Below, in pieces: positions 9,589 to 18,040 of a stretch of DNA of 64,000 nucleotides; the stretch's first letter is position 1, and each line of letters begins with the position of its first letter. The translations under genes were made by a program, and so were the position numbers. A model generated the notes under the pieces. That model ran no database searches. It saw only the letters and a list, made by a program, of their open reading frames with translations, and was not told where the DNA came from. The DNA is taken from assembly GCA_016722295.1 (NCBI GenBank), contig JADKGL010000037.1, positions 1 through 64,000 on the forward strand, in the 5' to 3' direction. The DNA comes from Saprospiraceae bacterium (lineage in GTDB: Bacteria > Bacteroidota > Bacteroidia > Chitinophagales > Saprospiraceae).

Positions 9589-10290
9589 TTAGATCAATTT
9601 GAAATAGATATTAATGTAGAATAATCCAGTAAGTATAAATACAATTCCTGCAATGATCCGCATTACTTTTTCAAACTTGCTGATTGCATTAAAATATATT
9701 CCTATTTTTTCGATACTAAATGCGATAACAAAAGCAAACAATACGACTGGAAGTCCCGTCCCGATCGAATAGATTACTGGAATAGTCAGTCCTGATTTAA
9801 TTGTAATCGGCATCAACATTCCGAAAAACAATGCCCCACTATAAGGACAAAAAGCCAAAGCGAACAATCCGCCCAACAAAAATGATCCAAGCAATCCTTT
9901 AGTTTTAAATTTATCTGATAACTTATCCGTTAATGCTCCTGTTTTAATAAAATTAAACTTCAGCACATCAAGCATTATCAAACCCAATAGAATTAATACA
10001 AAACCAATATACTTTTCACCATTCCCTTGAAATAACTTTGCTATTTTAAACTTACTTGCTCCAAAATATATAATACTTGCAAGTAATGTATAAGAAAATA
10101 TTCTGCCCAAGGTATAAAGTAAACCACTTAATACCACCTTCTTCTTGCTATTGATTGTTTTTGCAATATAGGCTGTTGCTGTTATATTGGTTGCTAATGG
10201 GCATGGCGCTATTGCTGTCAAAAGACCTAAGGCAAAAGCAGCCAATAATGGCATCTCAGGGTTCTGGGCCAACTGTTCAAGATATTCCAT
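9589..10290 (-). CDS. arsG: ArsG-family CcdA/DsbD-type membrane permease
   Basis: A 233-residue protein with about six membrane helices, built like CcdA/DsbD. Two conserved cysteines lie in APCP (C30) and FCPY (C148), the pair that moves electrons across the membrane in that superfamily. In ars clusters this type is annotated as ArsG, a putative efflux permease for aromatic arsenicals that works with ArsF. Here it is the last gene of the leftward ars operon, directly after arsF, which supports that call. A generic thiol-electron transporter serving ArsF is the alternative. Confidence 0.75.
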   Translation of the reverse strand: MEYLEQLAQNPEMPLLAAFALGLLTAIAPCPLATNITATAYIAKTINSKKKVVLSGLLYTLGRIFSYTLLASIIYFGASKFKIAKLFQGNGEKYIGFVLILLGLIMLDVLKFNFIKTGALTDKLSDKFKTKGLLGSFLLGGLFALAFCPYSGALFFGMLMPITIKSGLTIPVIYSIGTGLPVVLFAFVIAFSIEKIGIYFNAISKFEKVMRIIAGIVFILTGLFYINIYFKLI

Positions 10291-10326
10291 CGCTTGTAAA
10301 AATTAACAAATTAAAAGAAATAAAAC

Positions 10327-10746
10327 TTAATTTTTTAAAAATTGCTCAACTTCTCTTTTTATACCTTTTTTAAAATCTTCTGGTTTATTCTTTGCATTCA
10401 TAAAGGCAAAATCAGTTAGATCTTTTTTCTTCTTTGATTTTGGATTATAAATGAACAGTGCTGTTCCTGTTGCTTCAAATTCCTCAGCAATCTTCTCATT
10501 TTTGTTGTCATCCACATTAACCAATATAAAAGGAGTATTAGGAAAATGTTCAATCAACGTCTCCCTTGTAAGTTTTTCAATTAGATTACATGTCACACAT
10601 CTGTGTTCTGAATGAAATTGAATCACTTCGATGCTAGAAGTTCCACCATTTGAACCTGAAATCTTTGTCGCTTGACTATTGCCCATGCATGAAAAAAGAA
10701 ATACAAAAACTAAAGTGAAGGAGAATAATAAAATATTATGTTTCAT
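10327..10746 (-). CDS. arsF: ArsF-family thioredoxin-like lipoprotein
   Basis: A lipoprotein signal ends at C20 (VFLFSC). The mature part has a thioredoxin-like fold with a redox pair C50-V-T-C53 inside EVIQFHSEHRCVTCNLIEKL. This motif and length fit the family annotated as ArsF (nitrophenyl compound nitroreductase subunit). It lies between the UPF0718 permease and ArsG. ArsG, being CcdA-like, could supply electrons to the ArsF cysteines at the membrane surface (inference). Complete, 139 residues. Confidence 0.75.
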   Translation of the reverse strand: MKHNILLFSFTLVFVFLFSCMGNSQATKISGSNGGTSSIEVIQFHSEHRCVTCNLIEKLTRETLIEHFPNTPFILVNVDDNKNEKIAEEFEATGTALFIYNPKSKKKKDLTDFAFMNAKNKPEDFKKGIKREVEQFLKN

Positions 10747-10765
10747 TTTTATATAATTTTCAAAT

Positions 10766-11743
10766 TTACAAAATCCAATTAAAAATATATCCCAATACTA
10801 TAATGCAAATGCTTACAACACCAAAAAATATAACTAACATTTTTACAGTCATGACTTTCTTTAACAACATTGCCTCTGGGAATGATAAGCCAACGACTGC
10901 CATCGAAAAAGCGATAGCCGTGCCCAATGGAATCCCTTTCTGGACCATCACTTGCATAATCGGAAGTATTCCTGCAGTATTCGTATACATAGGAACACCC
11001 AATAAAACTGCTATCGGCACAGCGAATGGATTATCTTTACTAATGTATTGTTCAAAAAAATTAGTAGGAATAAAACCATGCATCAATCCACCTATTGCAA
11101 CACCAATTATTATGTATATCGATACTGCTTTAACGATTTTCATGGCTTCAATAAATATTTCAGGCATTCTATTTAATAAACTTTTGTGCTCTTGTTGAAA
11201 TTCAAAAATTCGCTTTTGTTTATTCTCTATAATTTGTTTAACCCAAGGTGTCAGCAAATTTTCCAATCCCATTTTACCTAAAATAAAACCAGCAATCATA
11301 GCCATAATTATTCCACTAATGACATAAATAAACGTTGTCTTTGCTCCAAACATACCCATAAACATAGCCACAGTCACAGCATCAACCAATGGTGAAGAAA
11401 TGAGAAATGCAAATGTTACACCCAAAGGTATTCCACCTTGTACAAATCCTATAAATAGAGGAACTGAACTACAGGAACAAAATGGGGTAACACTCCCAAA
11501 AAAAGAAGCAAAAAAATAATCTAAACCATACCATTTGCGCTTTTGCAATGCAACTCTTACTTTCTCTATAGGAAAATAAGCGTTGATCACACCCATTAAT
11601 ATCGTTATAAAAAAAAGTAGAATAAAAATTTTAATACTATCAAACACAAAAAAATTTAGTGCGTCTGCAAAATGATTTCCCTTCATCATTCCTAGGACTT
11701 GATAAGTCAACCAATCAGCAAAATTCTGTGTCCAATCAAACAT
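10766..11743 (-). CDS. UPF0718 (DUF318) permease, ArsP-like
   Basis: A 325-residue polytopic protein. It holds the signature SVTPFCSCSSVPLFIGF with cysteines C89 and C91, plus LLGVPMYTNTAGILPI in the second half, as in UPF0718 permeases. The ArsP branch of this family exports trivalent organoarsenicals. The gene is two bases from the arsenate reductase gene and inside the ars operon, which supports an arsenical or related thiophilic substrate. A loop near residues 160-195 (KQIIENKQKRIFEFQQ) is cytosolic and charged. Confidence 0.85.
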   Translation of the reverse strand: MFDWTQNFADWLTYQVLGMMKGNHFADALNFFVFDSIKIFILLFFITILMGVINAYFPIEKVRVALQKRKWYGLDYFFASFFGSVTPFCSCSSVPLFIGFVQGGIPLGVTFAFLISSPLVDAVTVAMFMGMFGAKTTFIYVISGIIMAMIAGFILGKMGLENLLTPWVKQIIENKQKRIFEFQQEHKSLLNRMPEIFIEAMKIVKAVSIYIIIGVAIGGLMHGFIPTNFFEQYISKDNPFAVPIAVLLGVPMYTNTAGILPIMQVMVQKGIPLGTAIAFSMAVVGLSFPEAMLLKKVMTVKMLVIFFGVVSICIIVLGYIFNWIL

Positions 11744-11745
11744 TT

Positions 11746-12354
11746 CTAAATTGTCGATTTAAATACCCACCACATTTCTTCTCCAATTTCTAAACTGCGC
11801 TCCGCATACTTTTCAGATTGTATCGCCATTCCATCATATAACTTTGGATCACCGTATTGAATCGGAAATCTAGTCTCAGCACCTTGCACAATAGGACAAT
11901 TTTCATCGGCATGATCACAAGTCATTATCGCACTAAAATTACTTTTAGGGTTAAAATCATTATTATATGTTTTAGAAAAACAAATTATTGCTGGTTCATT
12001 CTCAGTAAATTTAATAGTGTATACTGGATTCTCTGAAACGTTCAATTTTTGAATTTGAAATCCTTGATGAATTAGCGTCTCTACAACCATGGGAAACATT
12101 GCTGTCGCTTCTGTTCCACCTGAATAACAACTGACATTTTTTAGTCCAAAATAATAAGCCATTGCTTGAGCCCAAATCTGTGCTAAATGGCTTCTTCTAG
12201 AGTTATGTGTACATATAAAATTCAACCGGATCGTTTCATCGCTTTCTCTTTTTTTATTGATGTAATCTACCAATTTTTGTAAAGCAAATTTGCGTTCTGC
12301 TTGTATATTTTGATCTGAAAAAGATTCAATATTTTTTAAGATTTCAGGAAACAT
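11746..12354 (-). CDS. arsC: Arsenate reductase, low-molecular-weight phosphatase type
   Basis: It reduces arsenate to arsenite for export by ACR3. The P-loop FICTHNSRRSHLAQIWA gives the C-x5-R-S motif of LMW protein tyrosine phosphatase-like ArsC (the cysteine is residue 50 counted from ATG 12360). A later Cys pair in TCDHADENCPI offers the resolving cysteines used by thioredoxin-coupled ArsC. About 35 extra N-terminal residues precede the phosphatase fold. Two in-frame ATGs exist, 12360 and 12354; I list the second only tentatively. Its start overlaps the end of acr3, so the two are translationally coupled. Confidence 0.85.
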   Translation of the reverse strand: MFPEILKNIESFSDQNIQAERKFALQKLVDYINKKRESDETIRLNFICTHNSRRSHLAQIWAQAMAYYFGLKNVSCYSGGTEATAMFPMVVETLIHQGFQIQKLNVSENPVYTIKFTENEPAIICFSKTYNNDFNPKSNFSAIMTCDHADENCPIVQGAETRFPIQYGDPKLYDGMAIQSEKYAERSLEIGEEMWWVFKSTI

Positions 12355-13383
12355 GAGCATACAGTTTTGACTTTAAAAACAAACTTGCTTTCACCAATAA
12401 AATTAATACAGGAACTTCAACCAATGGCCCAATCACACCAACAAAAGCTTGTGCTGAATGAATGCCAAAAACGGCTATACCAACTGCAATAGCCAATTCA
12501 AAATTGTTTCCAGTAGCAGTAAATGAGATCGCAGCATTTTTATCGTAGGGAACATCCATCGATTTATTAATAAAAAAACTGACAAAGAACATCAAAATAA
12601 AGTATATAATTAATGGTATTGCTACTTTCAAAACATCCAATGGCAATTCTAAAATTTTATCACCTTTCAAACTAAACATCAAGACAATGGTAAAAAGTAG
12701 TGCGTACAAAGTAATCGGTGAAATTCGTGGGATGAATCTGGTATTATACCAAGTAATACCTTTAGTTTGGACTAAATATCTTCTACTCAAATATCCAGCT
12801 AAAAATGGTACGCCTAAATATATCATGACACTTTGTGCAACTTCTCCCATCGGTACATTTATTGAAAAATTTCCTATACCCAATTTGCTCGGTAACACAT
12901 TAATAAAAAACCAAGCATAAACACTATAAGTGATCAACTGAAAAATACTATTCAATGCTACAAGTAAAGCAGCGTATTCTCTATTTCCACCAGCTAAATC
13001 ATTCCAAACAATCACCATAGCAATACATCGCGCTAAACCAATGAGTATTAAACCTACCATATAATCCGGCTGATCTCGCAAAAATATAATGGCTAAAACA
13101 AACATTAAAATAGGGCCAATAATCCAATTTAATAATAATGAAAGTGCCATTACTTTTTTGTCTTGAAAAGCTTTGGGCAGCAATGCATAATCTACTTTTG
13201 CTAAAGGTGGAAACATCATTAATATTAAACCAATAGCTAGAGGAATATTGGTGGAACCAATGGAGAGAGTGTCAAAAATAGTTTTAATGCCAGGAAAAAA
13301 ATATCCTAATCCAACTCCTACGACCATGGCTAAAAAATCCAAAGTGTAAGGTACTGATCAAGAAATTTTAATTTGCGTTGCAT
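12344..13383 (-). pseudogene. acr3: ACR3 arsenite efflux transporter, frameshift near its start
   Basis: A BART-superfamily arsenite exporter with about ten helices. GLARCIAMVIVWNDLAGG contains the conserved functional cysteine, and ATGNNFELAIAVGIAVFGI is diagnostic of ACR3. The long frame starts only at a TTG (13342). Upstream, ATG 13383 reads MQRKLKFLDQYLTLWIF, the usual ACR3 N-terminus, then hits TAG because the T run (A6 at 13332-13337 on the plus strand) is one base short. With seven it continues FLAMVVGVGLGYF. So the full gene is probably 12344-13383 with one homopolymer indel, either an artefact or a real break. Translation from 13342 would lose the cytosolic N-terminus only. Confidence 0.85.
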
Positions 13384-13392
13384 ATTATTTAA

Positions 13393-13626
13393 TTATTTGA
13401 TTGCCTCCAAAATTTCTTTTTCGCTAGGAACCCTTCCTTTTATTTTAACAACTTCATCAACGACCACTGCAGGAGTGGAAAGAATATTATACTCCATGAT
13501 CAGCTGAATGTCCTCGATTTTTTCAACAACTGCATCGATTCCATTTTTTGCAATGACCTCCTTTACAAGCTGTTCTGTTTGTTTGCATTTTGCACAACCA
13601 GTTCCTAAAATTTTAATGATCTGCAT
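13393..13626 (-). CDS. Small thioredoxin / redox-active disulfide protein
   Basis: A 77-residue mini-thioredoxin (MTH895/TM0996 type). The active site is GCAKC (C11, C14), and a cis-Pro segment NILSTPAVVVDE is present. Such proteins commonly accompany UPF0718 permeases and ars genes and could reduce ArsC or the permease cysteines (inference). It is the first gene of the ars operon after the operator-promoter at 13636-13674, with only about 12 bases of untranslated leader predicted. Confidence 0.85.
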   Translation of the reverse strand: MQIIKILGTGCAKCKQTEQLVKEVIAKNGIDAVVEKIEDIQLIMEYNILSTPAVVVDEVVKIKGRVPSEKEILEAIK

Positions 13627-13635
13627 ATAAAAGTA

Positions 13636-13674
13636 ATTGTTCGCAAATATACGAACATTCGTTTAAATACGAAT
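13636..13674 (-). promoter_or_regulatory. Operator and promoter of the ars operon
   Basis: Two adjacent inverted repeats are present. TGTTCG (13638-13643) pairs with CGAACA (13652-13657), and ATTCGT (13657-13662) pairs with ACGAAT (13669-13674). On the minus strand the spacer of the first is TATATTTG (13651-13644), a perfect Bacteroidota -7 box TAnnTTTG. The 20 bases 13636-13655 match the site upstream of arsR at 19 of 20 positions. A repressor bound here, presumably ArsR, would cover the promoter. A clear -33 box was not found. Confidence 0.75.
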
Positions 13675-13728
13675 AATAATTAACAAATATTTATTAAACT
13701 GCTTTTGGCGGCTTTCGGGCTTTTGACT

Positions 13729-14022
13729 TCACTGAAAAAACTGAAAAAGTTGTTTTGCACGCTTCCAATTTTCTTTATTGATACAATACTTTACAGTTGG
13801 TGGGGTGATGTCGCCTTGTATCAAACCTGCATTTTTTAATTCGTTGAGATGTTGAGAAAGTGTTGACTTTGCAATTGGTAATTCTTCTGCCATATCGCCG
13901 TGATAACAACAAGCCTTCGAACTGAGTAATTGCAAAATAGCTATACGTGTTGGATTTCCTAAAGCCTTTGCAATCCTTGCGATTTGTTCTTGTTCCTCTG
14001 TATAGTAAATAGATTTTGGCAT
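13729..14022 (-). CDS. arsR: ArsR-family metalloregulator
   Basis: A 97-residue winged-helix repressor. ALGNPTRIAILQLLSS opens the DNA-binding domain, and PIAKSTLSQHLNELKNAGLI is the recognition helix and wing region. A vicinal Cys pair C38-C39 in KACCYHGD lies where ArsR proteins hold their arsenite-binding cysteines, so arsenite sensing is likely. It is encoded upstream of the ars operon on the same strand, with its own copy of the operator, so it probably autoregulates and controls the operon from both sites. Confidence 0.88.
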   Translation of the reverse strand: MPKSIYYTEEQEQIARIAKALGNPTRIAILQLLSSKACCYHGDMAEELPIAKSTLSQHLNELKNAGLIQGDITPPTVKYCINKENWKRAKQLFQFFQ

Positions 14023-14046
14023 GATGGCACGTATGAATTAAATTAT

Positions 14047-14066
14047 ATTGTTCGCAAAAATACGAA
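14047..14066 (-). promoter_or_regulatory. Operator and promoter of arsR
   Basis: On the minus strand the site reads TTCGTATTTTTGCGAACAAT, identical to the ars-operon site except one base. TTCG and CGAA flank TATTTTTG (14062-14055), a TAnnTTTG -7 box. It ends 24 bases before the arsR ATG. Its placement and conservation support ArsR binding over the promoter. Confidence 0.72.
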
Positions 14067-14176
14067 TAAAAATAAAGTCCATGAGAAAATAAATTAAATT
14101 TTATTGTAAAAAATCTAGTATAAATAAATTATCAAGATTAAGATAAAGCAAATTGTTCTTTTTACAATATAATCAA

Positions 14177-14938
14177 TTAGCCCTTCAAGTTAACAATATG
14201 TTCATGCATCTCCTTTGCAGACTGATATCCCAGTTTGTACAGCTCATCTGATTTCTTAGTGTCAAATATGCCATAAGATCCTATATCTTTGGGTTCAATA
14301 TAGAGGTCACAAACTTCTATTTTATGATTGACATTACTATTAATAGCGGTTTGTACTGTTCGCTTCAACAATGCAGCAATATTCATCTCTCCAACTATTT
14401 TACTAATAGGACTGATATTGATTCCTATGATTTTGTCACATTTTCCTTCAATAATATCAACCGGAAAATTATTAAGAATGCCACCATCAGATAGATAGGA
14501 ATGATTGTAATATAGAGGTTGGAATACTAGTGGAAAAGAACATGAAGCTCTCACAGCAATATCGATCGGCCCTTCATTGAAGACTAAAAGATTTGATTCT
14601 GATAGGTTTGTTGAAACAATGTAGGAAGGAATCTTAAGTTTCTCAATAGAATTATGTGGAATGTATTTTAATATAAAGTCCTTTAAAGTATTGGTAGGAA
14701 ATATTCCAGCTTTCGCACCAAGACCTCTTATGCTATTTGCAAATTTTATGGATCTGCCCATTTTAAAAAGTTCCTCAGGTTCGTATCCTTCAGCTATCAT
14801 TACACCAACCAATGAGCCCACGCTTGTGCCAGAAATCACTGAAGGTATAATGCCCTGCTCAAATAAATATTGCAATACCCCTAGATGAGCAAAGCCTCTA
14901 AATCCACCACCAGATAATGCAATCCCTATTTTCTGCAT
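14177..14938 (-). CDS. Patatin-like phospholipase (RssA type)
   Basis: A 253-residue serine hydrolase of the patatin family. The oxyanion loop is SGGGFRG (9-15), the nucleophile lies in GTSVG (S39), and the dyad Asp is in DGG (D151). The compact form without a signal peptide or barrel domain fits the RssA/NTE-like cytosolic class that hydrolyses lipids. Both catalytic residues are intact and length is normal. It stands alone between arsR and a long intergenic region. The substrate cannot be predicted. Confidence 0.9.
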   Translation of the reverse strand: MQKIGIALSGGGFRGFAHLGVLQYLFEQGIIPSVISGTSVGSLVGVMIAEGYEPEELFKMGRSIKFANSIRGLGAKAGIFPTNTLKDFILKYIPHNSIEKLKIPSYIVSTNLSESNLLVFNEGPIDIAVRASCSFPLVFQPLYYNHSYLSDGGILNNFPVDIIEGKCDKIIGINISPISKIVGEMNIAALLKRTVQTAINSNVNHKIEVCDLYIEPKDIGSYGIFDTKKSDELYKLGYQSAKEMHEHIVNLKG

Positions 14939-15841
14939 ACATCAATTATTTAGCATTATTTTAGATTAGAATATCCAATAAAAATATTAGCATACTGATA
15001 CTAATTATAAAGTGAATTCGCGTTGGATGGATTTTCATTTTAATAGTTTTATTCATGCTCTTTAATACTCAAAGCAACAGATGGACATTTAGATATTGCA
15101 TCAATTATTCGTATTTCACTGATCTGATTTTATGGCCTTGAATGAATTGTCTCAACTTTACTCAGATCATTTATTTTCCGAAAAATCGAGCTTTTGACCC
15201 AATTTCTGACCTTATTTTTCATTCTTCCAAAATTTCAGAACTTAGATGATACACGGCTTAAGCGCAATCTCCACATATCTTAATCGTTTTTAGTTCAAAA
15301 ATGTTTTCCTATCGATTTTTCTGTGCCTATTATTTTGACAATAGGCTATTTGTCGACTACCAAATTTGTTCCACCATTTGAATTCACCTCTAGGTGCCAA
15401 AATGAAGCTAAATTTCACGTGGTAAATGCTCCATGTGTTGTTTTACCATATATAAATACCATTTAAGAAATTCTATAAAATGTTTAAGCCTAGAAGCCTC
15501 CTTCAAAAAAAAGGCTTGAAAATGATCAAAATTGCATATTCTTAAAAAATTGCCATTTATAATCAAATTCATTAAAAATATCGAGACCAATATTTGTTTC
15601 GAATTCATAATGGATAGCCCATAAAAAACATCTAATTATTAGATTTTCTTTATTAAAATTCTGTTTGTTAAAAATTTTGTCATTTTTCGATTAATCTAAA
15701 ATTTACATCCTCTTTTTTTTTGTATAAAATAATGTCATTAATATTAAAATATATCGAATGAAATCTGTAAATTTACCTAGAAAGAAAAAACATTCAAAAT
15801 GGGTTCTTTCTTATAATTTAAGTATAAAATTGTTAAAGTTT
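14939..15841. other. Long intergenic region, possible ferredoxin-like remnant
   Basis: About 900 bases without an intact gene. On the minus strand about 15040-15310 one can read, across stops and shifts, ICGDCA and further on IRIIDAISKCPSVALSIKEHE. The latter resembles the C-terminal CPSGALS motif of divergent 4Fe-4S ferredoxin domains, so a decayed copy is possible but weakly supported. The rest (15310-15840) is AT-rich with no convincing coding pattern; a 66-codon minus ORF at 15408-15608 has no recognisable features. Confidence 0.3.
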
Positions 15842-16321
15842 ATGATAAAGAAAGTTCAAGGAGATATCCTATTGAGTAAAGCGGATGCCATAGCGCATGG
15901 CGTTGCCCCTTTGGATCATTTTGACAGCGGGCTAGCTGCGCATGTACGTGAAGATTACCCTTCACTTTACAAAGATTTCAGACATTATTGTCAGACCTAT
16001 CATCCAAAACCAGGAAGTGTATGGTTGTGGCAAGGGATCAATCACAAAAAGATCTTCAATTTAATGACTCAGGAACCAGCAGAACATAATTCTGGTCATC
16101 CTGGAAAGGCAAGTTTGCACAATCTAAGACATTGTCTTAAAGAATTGGCACATCAGATTGAGCAAAACAATATCCAAAGCATCGCTTTGCCTAAAATAGC
16201 AACTGGTGTAGGTGGTCTGGATTGGAAAGATGTGGAGCCGATCATTGAAGAGCATTTTGCACATAGCAAAATACCTGTCTATGTTTACGACAAATATGTA
16301 AAAGGTCAGGCGGCAGAATAA
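15842..16321 (+). CDS. Macro-domain protein (ADP-ribose binding/hydrolase)
   Basis: The protein MIKKVQGDILLSKADAIAHG has the first macro-domain signature (GDIL...ADAIxxG). The second, ALPKIATGVGGLDWKDVEP, forms the ADP-ribose diphosphate loop. Macro domains of this size (159 residues) remove ADP-ribose or O-acetyl-ADP-ribose. I start at ATG 15842 because the GDI motif normally lies within ten residues of the start; an in-frame ATG at 15758 would add 28 Lys-rich residues without match. The usual Asn after the GDI motif (in a VNxAN segment) is replaced here by HGVAP, so the activity is uncertain. The gene precedes a TerB-like gene. Confidence 0.8.
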   Translation: MIKKVQGDILLSKADAIAHGVAPLDHFDSGLAAHVREDYPSLYKDFRHYCQTYHPKPGSVWLWQGINHKKIFNLMTQEPAEHNSGHPGKASLHNLRHCLKELAHQIEQNNIQSIALPKIATGVGGLDWKDVEPIIEEHFAHSKIPVYVYDKYVKGQAAE

Positions 16322-16362
16322 GACCGTACACTCATTTCCATTATTTTTAAAATCTTTACCAA

Positions 16363-16388
16363 TATAGTGTAAAATGGTTCACACTATA
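16363..16388. promoter_or_regulatory. Perfect 8-bp dyad before the TerB-like gene
   Basis: TATAGTGT (16363-16370) and ACACTATA (16381-16388) form a perfect inverted repeat with a 10-base spacer, 13 bases before the ATG at 16402. It lacks a T tract on the plus strand, so an operator is more likely than a terminator. It could also act as an RNA hairpin that affects translation start. Confidence 0.45.
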
Positions 16389-16401
16389 ATAAAAAACTTT
16401 T

Positions 16402-16815
16402 ATGAAGAAATCAGAGTCTTTTTTTGAGAAAATAGCTTACTTATTTTATGCTGTAGCAGATGCAGATGGGTCAGTCCATCCAGATGAGTTTGCGCATCTA
16501 CATCAAGAGATTATTTCTTTCTGGAAGAAAACCGACCAGTCAGCACATGATTTTGATACCGATGGCGGTATTGAAGTTGAAGCGGTATTTGAATGGCTGG
16601 AAGAAGAAGGTTATAGGGCTGAGGATGCTCTTTCAGATTTCAAAATCTATGCTGAAGAGCATCCTTACTTTTTTGATGCTGCGACCAATGAATTACTTCT
16701 GCACACTTGCAGAGAAATCGCTTTTAATTTCAAAAAAATAAATAAATCCGAAGCCAAAATGCTTGAGGATATCGAACAGTTTTTGGGAAAGATTTCTAGT
16801 GGTGAGTTGAGTTAA
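16402..16815 (+). CDS. TerB-like acidic helical protein
   Basis: A 137-residue acidic, helical protein. The first helices (FFEKIAYLFYAVADADGSVHP, then DEFAHLHQEI) have the ADADGxVxPxE pattern of TerB-like domains, which bind metal through acidic residues. The second half (residues 85-130) repeats a helix-loop-helix layout. No signal peptide. The true biochemical role of TerB-like proteins is unsettled; they occur in stress and membrane-associated systems. It follows the macro-domain gene by 80 bases that contain a perfect dyad. Confidence 0.6.
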   Translation: MKKSESFFEKIAYLFYAVADADGSVHPDEFAHLHQEIISFWKKTDQSAHDFDTDGGIEVEAVFEWLEEEGYRAEDALSDFKIYAEEHPYFFDAATNELLLHTCREIAFNFKKINKSEAKMLEDIEQFLGKISSGELS

Positions 16816-16876
16816 TTTCGGCATAGCAAAATCAGTGTGTTTAAAAAACTAAATACTACTCAATATTATTATTTTT

Positions 16877-17593
16877 TTAAACTCCGAATAATTTGTCAAT
16901 TATAGTTCCAGCAAGAATCATTGAAATGGAAAATGACACTAAACCTAAAACATAGGCAAAAAATGATTTAACATAGCTGGATTTTTGATACTTATCAAAA
17001 AAATCCCCAATTGCCCATGTACAATAAGCTAATCCAACAATTCCAGAAGCTTTCATTAAGAGTATATGGGTCAGGGCTTGCAGTAGTGCTGACGCAGAAA
17101 AAATAATCATGGATATTCCTGTAACAAAACAGAGAAGAATTAGAATCTCATATAAATTATAGCCATATTTTCGAAAAAATAATTTGACCCATAAAGCTAT
17201 AAATATTCCGATTATAATATTTGCATATCCAGAATTTACATCTCCCCATTTGAACATTTTATCCACTGTTGATCGATTGTCCGTGTCTTTATAAGAAACA
17301 AAACTCTCGATATGAAAAAAATGAGAAATAATGGAAAAAACCAAGGATGTCACAATAATGAAAACGACAGGCTTTACAAGACGACTTCTGTCTTCTGTGA
17401 TGAATTTACTTACTGCTGTGCCTGGCATTGTGAGCAATTGCTTAATGGTATATAAGATCCCTTTCTCAAAGTGTAAAAGATGGGTTATTTCATGAACAAT
17501 ATAATGATGATCAATTCTTTTAAGTGTAGCCGCTTTACCACAATTGGGACAATAATTTTGATTTATTTCAGTATCACAATTTTTACAATTCAT
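16877..17593 (-). CDS. DUF3667 zinc-ribbon membrane protein
   Basis: It begins MNCKNCDTEINQNYCPNCGK, a treble-clef zinc ribbon with C3, C6, C15 and C18. It then has the DUF3667 segment ITHLLHFEKGILYTIKQLL and about five membrane helices. I chose ATG 17593 because the ribbon is at the very N-terminus in this family; an upstream in-frame ATG at 17638 adds 15 residues with no pattern. Function unknown; these proteins are common in Bacteroidota. Complete at 238 residues. Confidence 0.82.
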   Translation of the reverse strand: MNCKNCDTEINQNYCPNCGKAATLKRIDHHYIVHEITHLLHFEKGILYTIKQLLTMPGTAVSKFITEDRSRLVKPVVFIIVTSLVFSIISHFFHIESFVSYKDTDNRSTVDKMFKWGDVNSGYANIIIGIFIALWVKLFFRKYGYNLYEILILLCFVTGISMIIFSASALLQALTHILLMKASGIVGLAYCTWAIGDFFDKYQKSSYVKSFFAYVLGLVSFSISMILAGTIIDKLFGV

Positions 17594-18040
17594 TTTCTGT
17601 TTATAAACTTTTGAATAGTGGTAATTTATCTGCAACACGCAGTTTCAAGCTTTTGATCCAACTATTATAACAAATCTCAATTAACAAATATATGAGGCAA
17701 TCTAGCTATGATTTCATGATGTTATATGCTGTAAAAGTATTAATTAGTTCGCATACTTCTCAAAATATTGTTTTTAATTCTATTTCAATGCGTCAATTGA
17801 AACTAAATTAAATTGTGTTATTGTTAAATTTTAGTTTTAAGTCTCTGTGCAAATTAGCTTTATTCTTGTACATTTAGACATTTCATAAAAAAAGAATTTA
17901 TAGTTGACCACATGCTATGTTTTATTAGTAATCTTTTTTTTAGTACTAGCTTGTTCCAATATTTAATTTAGGGCAGTTGAGTTTTTCTAAGTCCGGTTAT
18001 ATTAAACAAAATTCATATTTTGTCGTTTTTTAATTTGCAA
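17594..18040. other. Divergent intergenic region, no gene seen
   Basis: About 450 AT-rich bases between the divergent DUF3667 and epimerase genes. It must hold both promoters, but I found no convincing TTTG plus TAnnTTTG pair. No repeat or coding pattern was seen. Confidence 0.5.

Noticed and set aside
15040..15310. Possible degraded 4Fe-4S ferredoxin gene
   Set aside because: Only two short motif-like pieces are readable across several stops, so it is mentioned in the region note but not claimed as a pseudogene.
15408..15608. 66-codon minus-strand ORF in the long intergenic region
   Set aside because: No recognisable domain, signal peptide or neighbour support; composition fits AT-rich non-coding DNA.
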